The position numbers were made by a program, and so were the translations under genes. From positions 7,994 through 71,993 of the forward strand of contig JBDTRR010000027.1 of the NCBI GenBank assembly GCA_039931615.1: 64,000 nt of DNA. Direction: 5' to 3'. This document shows, piece by piece, positions 34,596-44,481 of the stretch (position 1 is its first letter; each line of letters opens with the position of its first letter). The notes beneath the pieces were generated by a model. That model saw nothing but the letters and a program-made list of their open reading frames with translations, was not told the origin of the DNA and did no database searches. The stretch comes from JAHFUI01 sp039931615. GTDB lineage: Bacteria > Acidobacteriota > Vicinamibacteria > Vicinamibacterales > CAVVIG01.

Positions 34596-37154
34596 ATGAT
34601 GTCCGCTCTCGTCATCGCTGCGGTCGCGGCCGCGTTGTCGGCGCCGAAACCACACGCCGTCGCCACGGCCACGGCTTCGCCGCCGGTCCTCGACGGCGCG
34701 CTCGACGATACGGCGTGGGAACTGGCCGCCGCGATCGAGCGCTTCACGCAGAAGTCGCCGACGGACGGGGCCGAGCCGAGCGAACGGACCACGGTCCGCG
34801 TGCTCTACGACCGGGAGTATCTCTACATCGGCATCGACTGTGAGCAGCGGCGCTCGCGGATTGTCGGCCGGTTGTCACGGCGCGATCGCGAGGTGGAATC
34901 CGACCGCGTCGTCGTCGCCCTCGACAGCCGCGGCACCGGGACCGGCGCCTTCGAATTCGGCGTCAACGCGGCCGGCGTCCTGGTCGATTCAATCCGGTTC
35001 AACGACACCGAGCAGTCGTTCGACTGGGATGAGAACTGGGAGGCCAGGACCCGCATCGGGTCCGACCGCTGGACGGCCGAGTTGCGGATTCCCTTTCGCG
35101 TCCTGCGCTTCAGCGGCGCGGCGGAGCACTCGTTCGGCTTTCAGATCCGGCGCTATCTGTCCGATCAGCAGGAGCTCGACGAATGGGCATACACCCCGCG
35201 TACCGTGGCTGGCGAGGTGTCCCAGTATGGAAGATTGGATGGGATACATCTGGCGAATCGGCCCGGGTCGATCGAGATCCGTCCCTCCCTGGTCGACCAG
35301 GTCCGCCGCATCGAGTCGTCCGCGGCCGCGCTTCAGTCCGGCGTCGACTGGCAGCTGTTTCCAGGCGCCGATCTGAACTGGCACATCACGCCCGATCTGA
35401 CGCTTCAGGCGACGGTCAATCCCGACTTCGGGCAGGTCGAGGCCGACCAGCGCGTCCTGAATCTCGCGACGTCGGAGACCTACTATCCCGAGAAGCGAAC
35501 CTTCTTCCTTGACGGCATCGACGTCTTCTCGATGCCGCTGCAGATGGTGTATACGCGGCGGATCGGCAGGGAGACGGCAGCGCCGGTCCTTCGGCGGGAT
35601 CAGCAGGGCGTTCCGGTCGAGGCCGGCGTCGACCTCGCCCAACCGACGACGATCTACGGGGCGACGAAGTTGACCGGCCGGATCGGCGACAAGTGGACCC
35701 TGGGTGTCATCGGGGCCGTGACCGCGCCGAACGACATCCAGGTCCAGTCGCTGGGCGTCACACCGGGAGTGGCGAACGGCACGCGGGAGAATCGCCGGAT
35801 CGACGATCTGTCGCTGTTCAACGCCCTGCGAGTCAAGCGTGACGTCGGGCGCAATGCGTCGGTCGGCATGCTGGCGACCGCGGTCGTCCGGGCGGAGTCC
35901 GCCGCGACGATTCCGGGTTCGGCGATCGATCGCCAACAGACGTGGTGTCCCGATGGCACGTCGATACCTCGCGGTCAGCGCTGCTCGTTCAATGCCTACG
36001 TCGGCGCCGTCGACGGACGGTGGCGTTCGGCTGGCGGCGACTATTCGGCAGTCGGGCAAGCCACGGCGTCGCTCCTCGACGGCGGCTACCAGCGCAGCGT
36101 GCCCGATGGCACCTCCGTTCGTTCGGGAGACAGCGGCTATGGCGCGACCGCGACGGTCGCCAAGGACGGCGGCCGGTTGACCGGCTCGCTCTGGGGTGAG
36201 TACGCCACGCCGAGGCTCGACTACAACGACCTGGGCTTCATGAAACGGGCGAACTTCGCCGGCGGCGGACTCGACGTCAACTACCGGATTCCCGAGCAGC
36301 TCGGACCGACCCTCGAATCGAAAATCACCTTCGGTTCGTACTTTGGCTACAACACGTACGGCGTTCCGGTCGGCAGCGGCGTCGGGCTCGGCTACTTCGC
36401 CCGCTTCAAGAATTTCTGGAGTGCCACGGCGATCGTGCGGACGGACTTCGCCTGGTTCGACGATCGTGAGCTGGACGACGGCCGGGGGACCGCGCTCGAG
36501 CGTCCCGGCGGCTACGGCTACGATGTCGTCGTCAACAGCCCGCCCACCGAGCGAATCTCATTTTCACTGGGTGGCCGGGGCAGCCGCTTCTCCGAGGGAT
36601 ACCAGGTGACCGGAAGAGGAAGCATGCTCGTGCACGTGGTGCCGCAATGGGATCTCGAAGTCGTTCCGAGCGCGACCGTGACCGGCGGGCAGCCGCGGTT
36701 TGCCTCGTCGTTCGACGCCGGCGGCAATCCCCTGTTTGGCCGGCTCCAGGCCAACGGCCTGAGCACGGTGCTGCGCAGCACCTACACGTTCACGCCGGCG
36801 CTGACGTTCCAGACCTACGGGCAGCTCTTCCTGGCGTCTGAGCACTACTCGCACTTCGCATCGGCGCCGGCAGCCAGGGGAGACCACGCCGCGATTCGGC
36901 TGAGCGACCTGCGCGCCGGCGCGCCGGCGCCGGCGGTCAATCCCGACACGGAGGGGGGCGCCATCAACCTCAATGTCGTGCTGCGCTGGGAGTATCGCCT
37001 CGGCTCGCTCTTCTACCTGACCTATGCGCGGACCCAGGTCCCCGATGCGACGACGCTCGGGTCAAGCAGCCGGGCGGCACTCAACTACACCGGGCTGATC
37101 CGGGCGCCGGCGGTCGACACCTTCTCGCTGAAGCTGTCCTTTCTGTGGCGGTAG
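34596..37154 (+). CDS. DUF5916-type outer-membrane barrel with CBM9-like N-terminus
   Basis: Protein of 852 residues. A signal-like N-terminus (ALVIAAVAAALSAPKPHAVA) precedes a carbohydrate-binding-family-9-like sandwich (PPVLDGALDDTAWELA, VLYDREYLYIGIDCEQ) at ~28-190. The DUF5916 region follows (LTLQATVNPDFGQVEADQRV, YYPEKRTFFLDGIDVF), and beta-barrel-like alternation runs to the C-terminal residue pattern FSLKLSFLWR, typical of outer-membrane proteins. It sits inside the biosynthetic gene run with 52- and 34-base gaps, so it could be the outer-membrane step for export or uptake of the product. The family is widespread in Acidobacteriota and Bacteroidota without a firm role. Confidence 0.82.
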   Translation: MMSALVIAAVAAALSAPKPHAVATATASPPVLDGALDDTAWELAAAIERFTQKSPTDGAEPSERTTVRVLYDREYLYIGIDCEQRRSRIVGRLSRRDREVESDRVVVALDSRGTGTGAFEFGVNAAGVLVDSIRFNDTEQSFDWDENWEARTRIGSDRWTAELRIPFRVLRFSGAAEHSFGFQIRRYLSDQQELDEWAYTPRTVAGEVSQYGRLDGIHLANRPGSIEIRPSLVDQVRRIESSAAALQSGVDWQLFPGADLNWHITPDLTLQATVNPDFGQVEADQRVLNLATSETYYPEKRTFFLDGIDVFSMPLQMVYTRRIGRETAAPVLRRDQQGVPVEAGVDLAQPTTIYGATKLTGRIGDKWTLGVIGAVTAPNDIQVQSLGVTPGVANGTRENRRIDDLSLFNALRVKRDVGRNASVGMLATAVVRAESAATIPGSAIDRQQTWCPDGTSIPRGQRCSFNAYVGAVDGRWRSAGGDYSAVGQATASLLDGGYQRSVPDGTSVRSGDSGYGATATVAKDGGRLTGSLWGEYATPRLDYNDLGFMKRANFAGGGLDVNYRIPEQLGPTLESKITFGSYFGYNTYGVPVGSGVGLGYFARFKNFWSATAIVRTDFAWFDDRELDDGRGTALERPGGYGYDVVVNSPPTERISFSLGGRGSRFSEGYQVTGRGSMLVHVVPQWDLEVVPSATVTGGQPRFASSFDAGGNPLFGRLQANGLSTVLRSTYTFTPALTFQTYGQLFLASEHYSHFASAPAARGDHAAIRLSDLRAGAPAPAVNPDTEGGAINLNVVLRWEYRLGSLFYLTYARTQVPDATTLGSSSRAALNYTGLIRAPAVDTFSLKLSFLWR

Positions 37155-37188
37155 CAGTTCGCCCTGTCACAACCTCACGGCCATCAGG

Positions 37189-39024
37189 ATGAACAACGTC
37201 ATGAAGAACAGATCGGGGCAGGCCAGCTGTTTCGTCATGGGGCTCGGGCCTCTCTGTGTCCGCTGCGCGGAGCACCTCATCGACAACGGCATCATGGAGG
37301 TCCGGGGCGTGATCTCGGCCGACGAGGCCGTCATCGGGTGGGGGAACGACAGAGGACTGGAGACCCTGCACATTCCGCACAAGGCGAGCTATGCGTCGAG
37401 CGACGGCACGATTGACGCGTTCCTGAGCCGGTCGAGGTTCGATTACTTCTTCAGCATCATCAACGCGATGCCTCTGCCCGCGGCAATCCTCCAGCTGCCA
37501 ACGAAGCTGGCGATCAATTTCCATGACTCGGCGCTGCCCAAGTACGCCGGGATCGACGCCACGTCGTGGGCGATCATGCGGCGGGAAGCGCGGCATGCCG
37601 TCACCTGGCATGTCATGGTCCGGGGCATCGACGAGGGCGACATCGTCAAGCAGATGGAGGTGCCGATCGAGGTTGGTGAAACGGCGTTTACGCTGAACGC
37701 GAAGTGTCTCGATGCCGGCCTGGTGTCGTTCAAGGAGCTGGTCGCGGACATTCGACGCGACGCCGTTGCCTGCCGACGGCAGCAGCGTGGCGACGCCAGT
37801 TACTATTCACGATCGAAGCCGGACCTGCCGGAGATGGCAATCTGGCGGCATGGCGTAGTGGCGTGGGAACAGAGTGCCGAGGAGATCGAGGCGCTGACCA
37901 GAGCCCTCGACTACGGGCCGACGCGCAACGCCCTCGGAACGGCAAAGATCGTCGTCGACGATCAGTTCTATATCCTGCCATCGATCTCAATCCGTGAGAC
38001 AGCATCACCGCTGGAACCCGGCACCGTCGTTGACGTCGACGACGATGAACTGGTGGTGTCGACGTCGACGCGTGACGTCCTGGTGAGGGGGCTCCTGACG
38101 ATCGAGGGACGTGCAGTGTCGATGGGGAAGGTCGCGGCGAGGCACCAGATCGCCATCGGTACCAGGCTCGCCGAGGTGTCGGCGGAGATGGTGCGGCGAA
38201 TCAAGGACTTCGACCGGACGCTGATGTGGAAGGAGGCCTATTGGGTGGACGCCATCCGTGACTACGTCGCGATTCCTGTCTCGTATCTGAGTGGCCGCCT
38301 TACGGATCCGGCAGATCGGACAAATGCGACCGCACCGGTGTGCGTGCCGTCGAGCACCAGGCAGAGGGTGGAAACGCTGGTCGTCGACGGCGGCTTCGAT
38401 CTGCCGGCCCTGCTGTGTTCGGCCTTCTCGAGCTTTGTGACCATGGGGCAGGGCGGCGTCATCACGTTGTGGTACTCAGACGACGAGTACCGGCGCGATC
38501 TCGACGGGATCACCAGCCTGGTGAGTCCATTCGCGCTCTGTCGGCTGACGGTCGACGAAGGGTGCACCATCGTCGAGCACTACGATCGGACCGGGCATCA
38601 GCTGCGCGAAGTGAAGAAGAAGAGGCACTTTCTGTTCGACATCGCCTACCGGTATCCGCAGCTGCGGAATGGCCGGGGTGGGGCCGAGTTGCGGCAGTGT
38701 GCCTTCGTCTTTCATGGCGCCCGCGGCCGACAGGGTGACTGGTCGATGCGACGGGCCGACTTCGAGCTGTCGCTGGAGGTGATCGGGGGCGCCGGCGACT
38801 TTTCAATGGCCATCAACGTCGCGCGCGGCGGCGCCGCGAGCGCCAGTTCCCTGGCCGAGCAGTTCTCGGCTCATCTCGACGCCATCGTGTCGGACTGCGC
38901 GATGCCGCTGGTCCAGCACTTCGATTTGTTACAGTTCAGAACACGTACTGCAGACCCAGTTGGACCGTCCGATTGCCGACCCTGGACACGATGCTGCCGA
39001 AATCCGGCAGCGTCGGATTGGTGA
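37189..39024 (+). CDS. Formyltransferase domain fused to partial NRPS condensation-like domain (probably truncated)
   Basis: Residues ~10-190 are a methionyl-tRNA-formyltransferase-like hydrolase fold with the catalytic triad Asn110, His112 (INFHDSALPKYAG) and Asp148 (GIDEGDIV). Residues ~200-320 match the FMT C-terminal domain. After EAYWVDAI near 350, residues ~375-585 resemble the C-terminal lobe of a condensation domain (LLCSAFSSFVTMGQGG, DFSMAINVARGG, plus a HFDLL end). The N-lobe with HHxxxDG is missing, as are adenylation and carrier domains. The last ~30 residues are read from antisense of the TonB receptor gene. It probably formylates an amino group of the pathway intermediate with formyl-tetrahydrofolate. 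It is the last gene of the cluster. Confidence 0.72.
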   Translation: MNNVMKNRSGQASCFVMGLGPLCVRCAEHLIDNGIMEVRGVISADEAVIGWGNDRGLETLHIPHKASYASSDGTIDAFLSRSRFDYFFSIINAMPLPAAILQLPTKLAINFHDSALPKYAGIDATSWAIMRREARHAVTWHVMVRGIDEGDIVKQMEVPIEVGETAFTLNAKCLDAGLVSFKELVADIRRDAVACRRQQRGDASYYSRSKPDLPEMAIWRHGVVAWEQSAEEIEALTRALDYGPTRNALGTAKIVVDDQFYILPSISIRETASPLEPGTVVDVDDDELVVSTSTRDVLVRGLLTIEGRAVSMGKVAARHQIAIGTRLAEVSAEMVRRIKDFDRTLMWKEAYWVDAIRDYVAIPVSYLSGRLTDPADRTNATAPVCVPSSTRQRVETLVVDGGFDLPALLCSAFSSFVTMGQGGVITLWYSDDEYRRDLDGITSLVSPFALCRLTVDEGCTIVEHYDRTGHQLREVKKKRHFLFDIAYRYPQLRNGRGGAELRQCAFVFHGARGRQGDWSMRRADFELSLEVIGGAGDFSMAINVARGGAASASSLAEQFSAHLDAIVSDCAMPLVQHFDLLQFRTRTADPVGPSDCRPWTRCCRNPAASDW

Positions 39025-42000
39025 CCGCGTTGCCGAGACGCGTGCGATTGAGGATGTTGAAGACTTCCAGCCGGAAATCGAGATGCTGCGCGCCCGCGAC
39101 ACTGAAGCCCTTGCGGAACGACATGTTGAGGTCCCAGAAGCCGGGCTGGCGGAGCAGGTTCTTCGACTGGGACGTGGCGTACGTCCCGGCGGCCGGCGCG
39201 CGGAAGGCGTTCCTGTCGAACCAGGTCGCCCGCGACGACGCATCGTCCCAATCGGTCCGGGCGCCCGTCGGGTCGCCAATCAGGTCGTAGAACTGGTTGC
39301 CGCTGCCCGGCCCGATGCCGGCGATGTCGACGGCGGTGCGGACGTCGAACGGCGCGCCGGATTGGGCCTGGAACAGGGCCGAGACATCCCAGTTTCCCAG
39401 CAGCCACCGCAGCGCCGCCGGCGACGATTCGAGCGGCGAGAAGTGATAGCGGAGCTGTGAGACCAGGACGTGGGGACGATCGAGATCCGACCGGCCGTAG
39501 TAGCCACTATCGTCGTAGGCATTCGGCAGCAAATCGTTACGGCCGGACCCATTGTCGGTCGTGCGCGAGAGGGTGTAGGCGACGTTGAAGCCGACGCCGC
39601 GCGTGGAGCGTCGATCGACCTGGGCCTGGAGACTGTTGTAGCGCGAGCGGCCGGTCGTGTCGTAGAGCGTGATCGTGCTGAAACCGAGATACGGGCGCAG
39701 CGCGTTGGCGTTCACCGACGGATTGGCCTGAAGCGTGCCAGGCAGCAACTGATTGAGGTTACGGGCGCGTTCGAGGTTGGTCGCCGACCGGCCGACGTAC
39801 GAGATCGTGCCACTCATCGACCATGGCAGCTGGCGGTCGAGCGTGGTATTCCACGCCCACGACGTCGGATTGGTGAACTCCGGCGACTGCATCGCCATCA
39901 CCAGCGGGAAATTGCGAGTCGACGCGCCGCCCGGCGCATCGACGGTGCCGTTGATGACCGTCTGCATCTCCGACAGCGGCGGATTGAAGCCGTAGGCCGC
40001 GGTCGTGTTGATCTGCACGCGGTTCAGGAATCGGCCGATGCCGGCGCGCAGCGTCGTGCGCTCGTTGATGGCGTACGCCAGTCCGAGCCGCGGTTGGAGG
40101 CCATCCGTCGGCGTGTCGGAAAACCCGTTGGGCACGCCGCGGTAGAGCCGCTGCAGGTTCGCCAGCTGCGGAAATGTCTCGATCGCCTCGGCACTCGGGC
40201 CGTCGCCCGGCAAAACGATGCCGTTGAAGCGATCGCCGCCCGTCACGAACCCGCCGGTCCGATCGACTGTCGCGGCGGCCGCGGCCGTGTAGAAGCGATT
40301 GTCGAACGACGCCATCGTCTGGTTGGTCGTGCCCCACGGCTGCCATAGCGAGTAGCGCAGGCCGAGCTCGAGCGTGACATCGCGGGTCGGCTTCCAGCTG
40401 TCCTGGGCGTACCAGTCGTAGGCCATCGCCAGCCAGCGCGTGTTGGGCTTGTTGCCGAACTCGGTGTAGTCGTCGAACAGGCCCAGGAGCGCGTTGGCCA
40501 GCGCATAGCCGCTGCCGCCGGCCCGCGCATCGAAGAACCGGAACGATCCGTTCTGGTTTGTCGTCGCGGGCGCCTGCGCGAAGCTGAGCTGGATACGGTC
40601 GTTCATGCCCGATCGCTCGATGCTGATCCCGGCCTTGACCGTGTGGTTGCCGGCGATCTTGGTGACGCTGTCGGTCCAGAGAAACGCGAAGTCGTTCCAC
40701 GATCCCGGGTAGGCCGCATTGTTGACGGCGGTGAATCCCTGCAGTGCGATGTTCGGAATCTTGTCCGGATCGAGCTTGGTGCCCGGGAACAGGTAGGGGT
40801 AACTGATGCCGACGTCGGACTGCCTCGGGTACAGCAGCGCGTCGACGCCGCCGGGACAGTAGTCGCAGTTGCGCTGTCCGAAGTATTTCGACGGGCTGGT
40901 CGAACCCCATGAAAACGACAGCTCATTCATCAGCGAGTTGGACAGCGTGCTGGTCAGCGTTGCCGCCAGAGTGCGGCCCGGATAGTCCCAAATCGTCGAG
41001 TACACCGTCATCGGTTCGGGATCGTTCCAGACGTTCGGCGCCCAGGTATGCCTGACCGCGAGACGATGCTTCAGCGACGGCACGATGTCGACCTTGATGC
41101 TGTCCTTGCGCTGGTTGTTGAAGACCGCCGGGTTCCCGATCCAGTTGTTCGCGCCCTGCTGGAAGCCGGCGATCGGCAGCGGCAGCGCGTTGACCAGGGC
41201 CTGCCCCTGCCGGCTGATGCGATCGGCCGGGACGATGTTGCCTTCGAACGGCTGTCCGGTGAGTGGATCGCGGATCACCCGGCCGGGCAGGAGGGCGCTG
41301 AAGTCGCCGTTGCGCATCGCCGCGGTCGGCACGATCGCGGTCTGCTCCTCGACGGTCCGATCGCGCTGCCACTCCTCGCCCCAGAAAAAGAACACCTTCG
41401 ATTTGCTGGTGTTGAACTTGCCGGGAATGAAGATCGGTCCGCCGATGGTGAAGCCGTAGGCGTTGTAGGTGTGCGGCGACTTGTCGAGGCCGGCCTGCTG
41501 CCGCGTCCAGGTGTTGGTGTCGAGCGCGTCGTTCTGATGACTCCAGAACATGTTGCCGCGAAAGTTCTGCGTGCCGCTCTTGGTGACGAGGCGGAGCTGG
41601 CCGGCCGAGGCGCGGCCCAATTCCGCCTGATAGTTCGTCGTCAGCACCTGCACCTCGGCGACGGTGTCGAAGTTCTGGGCGCCCATCATGAAGCCGCCGG
41701 CCTGGCGGACCCGGATCGAGGGCGCACCGTCGACGGTCGTGATGAACTCGTCCGCGCGGCCGCCATTGATGGAGCTGATGCCGGTCGAGAAGGTGTTGAC
41801 CCCGGTTGGTACCGAACCGCCCATGTTGAGGCCGACGACGCCCGGCGCCAGTTGCGCGACCTGTGCGGCGCGGCGGCCGCTGAGCGGGGTCTCCGCAATC
41901 TCTTCAGCGCGCAGGGTGCGGCCGATCACCGCCGTGTCGACAAGTGTCGTGGCAGCGACGACCTGGATGGTTTCGCTGACCGCGCCGAGCGCCAGCTGGA

Positions 42001-42337
42001 CATCGACGCGGATGTTGACGCCGGCCGTCATCGCCACGCCGGTCTGGGTGACGGAGCGGAAGCCGGTCAGCACCGCCGTCACCTTGTATTCGCCGACCGG
42101 CACGTTCGGGAACGCGTACAGGCCATCTTCGTTGGTCACCGCCCTCCGCTCCAACCCGGTGCCGACGCTGGTCAGCGTCACGTCGACGCCCGGCAGCACA
42201 CCGCCTGTCGCGTCGCGCACGATGCCAGACAGTTGGGCGGAATCGAACTGGGCGCGCGCCGGCGCGGCGAGAAACAGCACGGCGCACAGCGTCAGCGGGG
42301 CTGCGCGGCGGGAAACCGAACAAAGGTAGCGCGTCAT
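38936..42337 (-). CDS. TonB-dependent receptor, Oar-like, with carboxypeptidase-regulatory-like domain
   Basis: Outer-membrane receptor of 1133 residues, read from an ATG with a GAGGAGGAACG site. Signal peptide MTRYLCSVSRRAAPLTLCAVLFLAAPARA. Residues ~32-120 are a CarboxypepD_reg-like domain (QLSGIVRDATGGVLPGVDVT, GLYAFPNVPVGEYKVTA). The plug (AEEIAETPLSGRRAAQVAQL) follows, then a long beta-barrel ending in TVQLGLQYVF with the terminal aromatic required for BAM insertion. Ligand unknown. The 3' end abuts the truncated formyltransferase gene, which converges on it and runs 89 bases into it. Not obviously part of the biosynthetic cluster, though it could take up its product. Confidence 0.92.
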   Translation of the reverse strand: MTRYLCSVSRRAAPLTLCAVLFLAAPARAQFDSAQLSGIVRDATGGVLPGVDVTLTSVGTGLERRAVTNEDGLYAFPNVPVGEYKVTAVLTGFRSVTQTGVAMTAGVNIRVDVQLALGAVSETIQVVAATTLVDTAVIGRTLRAEEIAETPLSGRRAAQVAQLAPGVVGLNMGGSVPTGVNTFSTGISSINGGRADEFITTVDGAPSIRVRQAGGFMMGAQNFDTVAEVQVLTTNYQAELGRASAGQLRLVTKSGTQNFRGNMFWSHQNDALDTNTWTRQQAGLDKSPHTYNAYGFTIGGPIFIPGKFNTSKSKVFFFWGEEWQRDRTVEEQTAIVPTAAMRNGDFSALLPGRVIRDPLTGQPFEGNIVPADRISRQGQALVNALPLPIAGFQQGANNWIGNPAVFNNQRKDSIKVDIVPSLKHRLAVRHTWAPNVWNDPEPMTVYSTIWDYPGRTLAATLTSTLSNSLMNELSFSWGSTSPSKYFGQRNCDYCPGGVDALLYPRQSDVGISYPYLFPGTKLDPDKIPNIALQGFTAVNNAAYPGSWNDFAFLWTDSVTKIAGNHTVKAGISIERSGMNDRIQLSFAQAPATTNQNGSFRFFDARAGGSGYALANALLGLFDDYTEFGNKPNTRWLAMAYDWYAQDSWKPTRDVTLELGLRYSLWQPWGTTNQTMASFDNRFYTAAAAATVDRTGGFVTGGDRFNGIVLPGDGPSAEAIETFPQLANLQRLYRGVPNGFSDTPTDGLQPRLGLAYAINERTTLRAGIGRFLNRVQINTTAAYGFNPPLSEMQTVINGTVDAPGGASTRNFPLVMAMQSPEFTNPTSWAWNTTLDRQLPWSMSGTISYVGRSATNLERARNLNQLLPGTLQANPSVNANALRPYLGFSTITLYDTTGRSRYNSLQAQVDRRSTRGVGFNVAYTLSRTTDNGSGRNDLLPNAYDDSGYYGRSDLDRPHVLVSQLRYHFSPLESSPAALRWLLGNWDVSALFQAQSGAPFDVRTAVDIAGIGPGSGNQFYDLIGDPTGARTDWDDASSRATWFDRNAFRAPAAGTYATSQSKNLLRQPGFWDLNMSFRKGFSVAGAQHLDFRLEVFNILNRTRLGNAVTNPTLPDFGSIVSRVGNRTVQLGLQYVF

Positions 42338-42714
42338 CGTTCCTCCTCGCTGAGGTCCGGGCAGCCCCGGCGCTGGCCGCGACAGAGCGCTACGCTTCTA
42401 CTGTACGCTGCATGCACAGTCAAGGATGAAGAGTGTGCGGGATGGAATGTGTGCGCCTGTTGCGTTTCCCCGCTCCTCGCCGTGGCAGTGCGCATCGGTC
42501 CGCTGGTGAGGTTCTGGCGACGAGCCAACCTGATTCCTGCCCCATCCCTGTGGGGCGGAATCCGGGCCCGAACAGCCTGTGGTTGGTGTAGGATGCGACC
42601 GTTCATCGGGCATCCAATCGGAATGCCGGCTGAAGACGATTACCTCGCGCAGACGGGCACGTCATCACGGTCTCTCGCGGTGGCGCCAATGATTGAACAA
42701 GAAGGAGGACCACC
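42338..42714. other. Divergent intergenic region between TonB receptor and secreted protein genes
   Basis: This 377-base gap must hold promoters for both divergent genes. It is less GC-rich near 42400-42460. Both flanking genes have strong purine-rich ribosome-binding sites (GAGGAGGAACG on the minus strand, AAGGAGGACCACC on the plus strand). ACTGT and ACAGT around 42400 and 42416 form a weak dyad that could be an operator. No gene of its own is supported. Confidence 0.4.
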
Positions 42715-44454
42715 ATGGAGTTTCGTCGAAGGATGAGTTGGATCGGGGTCGCGTTCGGCGTGGCCCTGACGATCGCCGGCTCGTTGACCGTTGGTGCCCA
42801 GGGTCCACGCGGGGTTCCTGAACCCTACACACCCGCAAAGGACGCCAAGGACCTGAAGGCCGTGCTCTTCAACTGGATGTGGAGCACCGGCATGCTGAAG
42901 GGCCATGATGAACGCGACATGGTCGCGACGCTCGAATATCAGGGCAAGGGCACGATCCAGGTGGACGGACAACCGTGCACGCTGACGAAGTACCGCGCCA
43001 GCACCAATTACCAGACTTTCAGTCAGCGGATTCAATACACGTGCACGCGGTCGAACGGACAAGCGTATTCGAACATCGAGGTGGTCAGCGGGCTGTACGC
43101 CTGGGACGAAGACATCCCCGGTGCGACGATCGGCCCGACGAAGGGGAAGACCACCCCGATGCCGGCAACCGTCCAGGATCGTCTGCTCCGCATCTGGGCG
43201 AGTCCCCAGGGAGCGGCCAAGGCCGCGCTGGCCGGGACCACCGACACATTCTGGCTGGGCGCCAACCCAGGCACGCTGTTCGACGACGGCGTCGTGAAAG
43301 CGGGTCAGACGTCAGTGTCGTGGGTGGCGGGCAAGGCGGTCGTGGCGTTCCCGATTCCGGGCGTTCCAGGGGCGACCGCGACCGCGACCCTTGATGCGAA
43401 ATACATGGCCGAGCGTGTGGTCGTCACCCACGGATCGACGACCACGGAGTTCACCTACAGCGGCTATCAGGACTGGAACAACCCGCTGAACAAGATCGGC
43501 GTGCTGTACGCCGGCAAGCTGGTCGAGCGCCGGGGCGGCGCGGTCGTTCGCGACCTGACGACGGATGTCACGGAGACGGGCAACGTCTATGTGGTGGCGC
43601 CCGTGCCGGCCGGCGTACAGAAGGCGATGACGGTGACGGGGCAGATTCCCCGCGGCGTGTTCGCCAGGACCGAACCGGCCATCGACAAGTCGGTGCCCAC
43701 GCCGCGGTTGGCCGGCCACCCCGACCTGACGGGCAGCTGGGCGTTCAGCGACTGGATTGGAAACTACATGACGGGGGGCGGGCGCCGCTGCGGTCCGACG
43801 CAGGGGACGAACTGCACCCGGTCGACAAATCAGACTGAAGATTTCGAGCTCTACTCGCCCTCGCGGTTCGGCAATCTGGGTCGCCCGACATACAAGCCGG
43901 AACACTGGGACAAGGTTCAGGAACTCGACATGTGGACGAACAAGTACGACCCGGTGATGACCTGCCAACCGCTGGGCATCCCGAGGCAGGGTCCACCCCG
44001 GCGCATCTTCCAGACCGAAAATGACGTGACCTTCCTTTATTCGGGAGGCGATGCCGGCGGGGGATACCCCGAGTTCCGCGTCGTCCCGACCGATGGCCGG
44101 AAGCGCAGTGCAGACGCGGCGTACGATATTACGTACCTCGGGAACACGGTGGGACATTGGGAGGGCGACACCCTCGTCCTCGACTCCATCGCGTTCATCG
44201 ATACGACGTGGCTTGGCCGCGGCGGTTTCTTCCACTCCACGGACATGCATGTCGTGGAGAAATTCACGCGCCAGGGCGATATAATCCTCTACGACGTCAC
44301 GGTCGAAGATCCCGAGGTCCTGGTGGAGCCGTACGTCTACCCGACACGAACGGTGCGGCGCAACACCAATCCCAACGCGGGGCTTCTGCGAGAGCGAGGC
44401 AACTGCGAGACGAGTTTCGAGACCGAAGCGGCGGCGACGCAGATCCGGCACTAA
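42715..44454 (+). CDS. Secreted protein of unknown function
   Basis: Protein of 579 residues with signal peptide-like WIGVAFGVALTIAGSLTVGAQ. The first ~300 residues are a beta-rich unknown domain. The last ~250 (HPDLTGSWAF, TCQPLGIPRQGPPRRIFQTE, TVGHWEGDTLVLDSIAF, VVEKFTRQGDIILYDVTVED) match the smaller secreted protein at 59290 in order and spacing (FTGLWD, NCLPMGLMQFHEQPQPRKII, SVGRWEGDALVVTTTG). That repeat family is abundant in Acidobacteriota and has no known activity. A 27-base gap separates it from the DUF6152 gene downstream, so the two are probably co-transcribed. Confidence 0.8.
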   Translation: MEFRRRMSWIGVAFGVALTIAGSLTVGAQGPRGVPEPYTPAKDAKDLKAVLFNWMWSTGMLKGHDERDMVATLEYQGKGTIQVDGQPCTLTKYRASTNYQTFSQRIQYTCTRSNGQAYSNIEVVSGLYAWDEDIPGATIGPTKGKTTPMPATVQDRLLRIWASPQGAAKAALAGTTDTFWLGANPGTLFDDGVVKAGQTSVSWVAGKAVVAFPIPGVPGATATATLDAKYMAERVVVTHGSTTTEFTYSGYQDWNNPLNKIGVLYAGKLVERRGGAVVRDLTTDVTETGNVYVVAPVPAGVQKAMTVTGQIPRGVFARTEPAIDKSVPTPRLAGHPDLTGSWAFSDWIGNYMTGGGRRCGPTQGTNCTRSTNQTEDFELYSPSRFGNLGRPTYKPEHWDKVQELDMWTNKYDPVMTCQPLGIPRQGPPRRIFQTENDVTFLYSGGDAGGGYPEFRVVPTDGRKRSADAAYDITYLGNTVGHWEGDTLVLDSIAFIDTTWLGRGGFFHSTDMHVVEKFTRQGDIILYDVTVEDPEVLVEPYVYPTRTVRRNTNPNAGLLRERGNCETSFETEAAATQIRH

Positions 44455-44481
44455 GTTGCTGATGATTTCGAGGAGGAACGA

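Noticed and set aside
24114..38935. Bacilysin or enterobactin-type cluster
   Set aside because: No prephenate decarboxylase, isochorismatase, aminotransferase, adenylation domain for dihydroxybenzoate or carrier protein; only general enzyme classes are shared.
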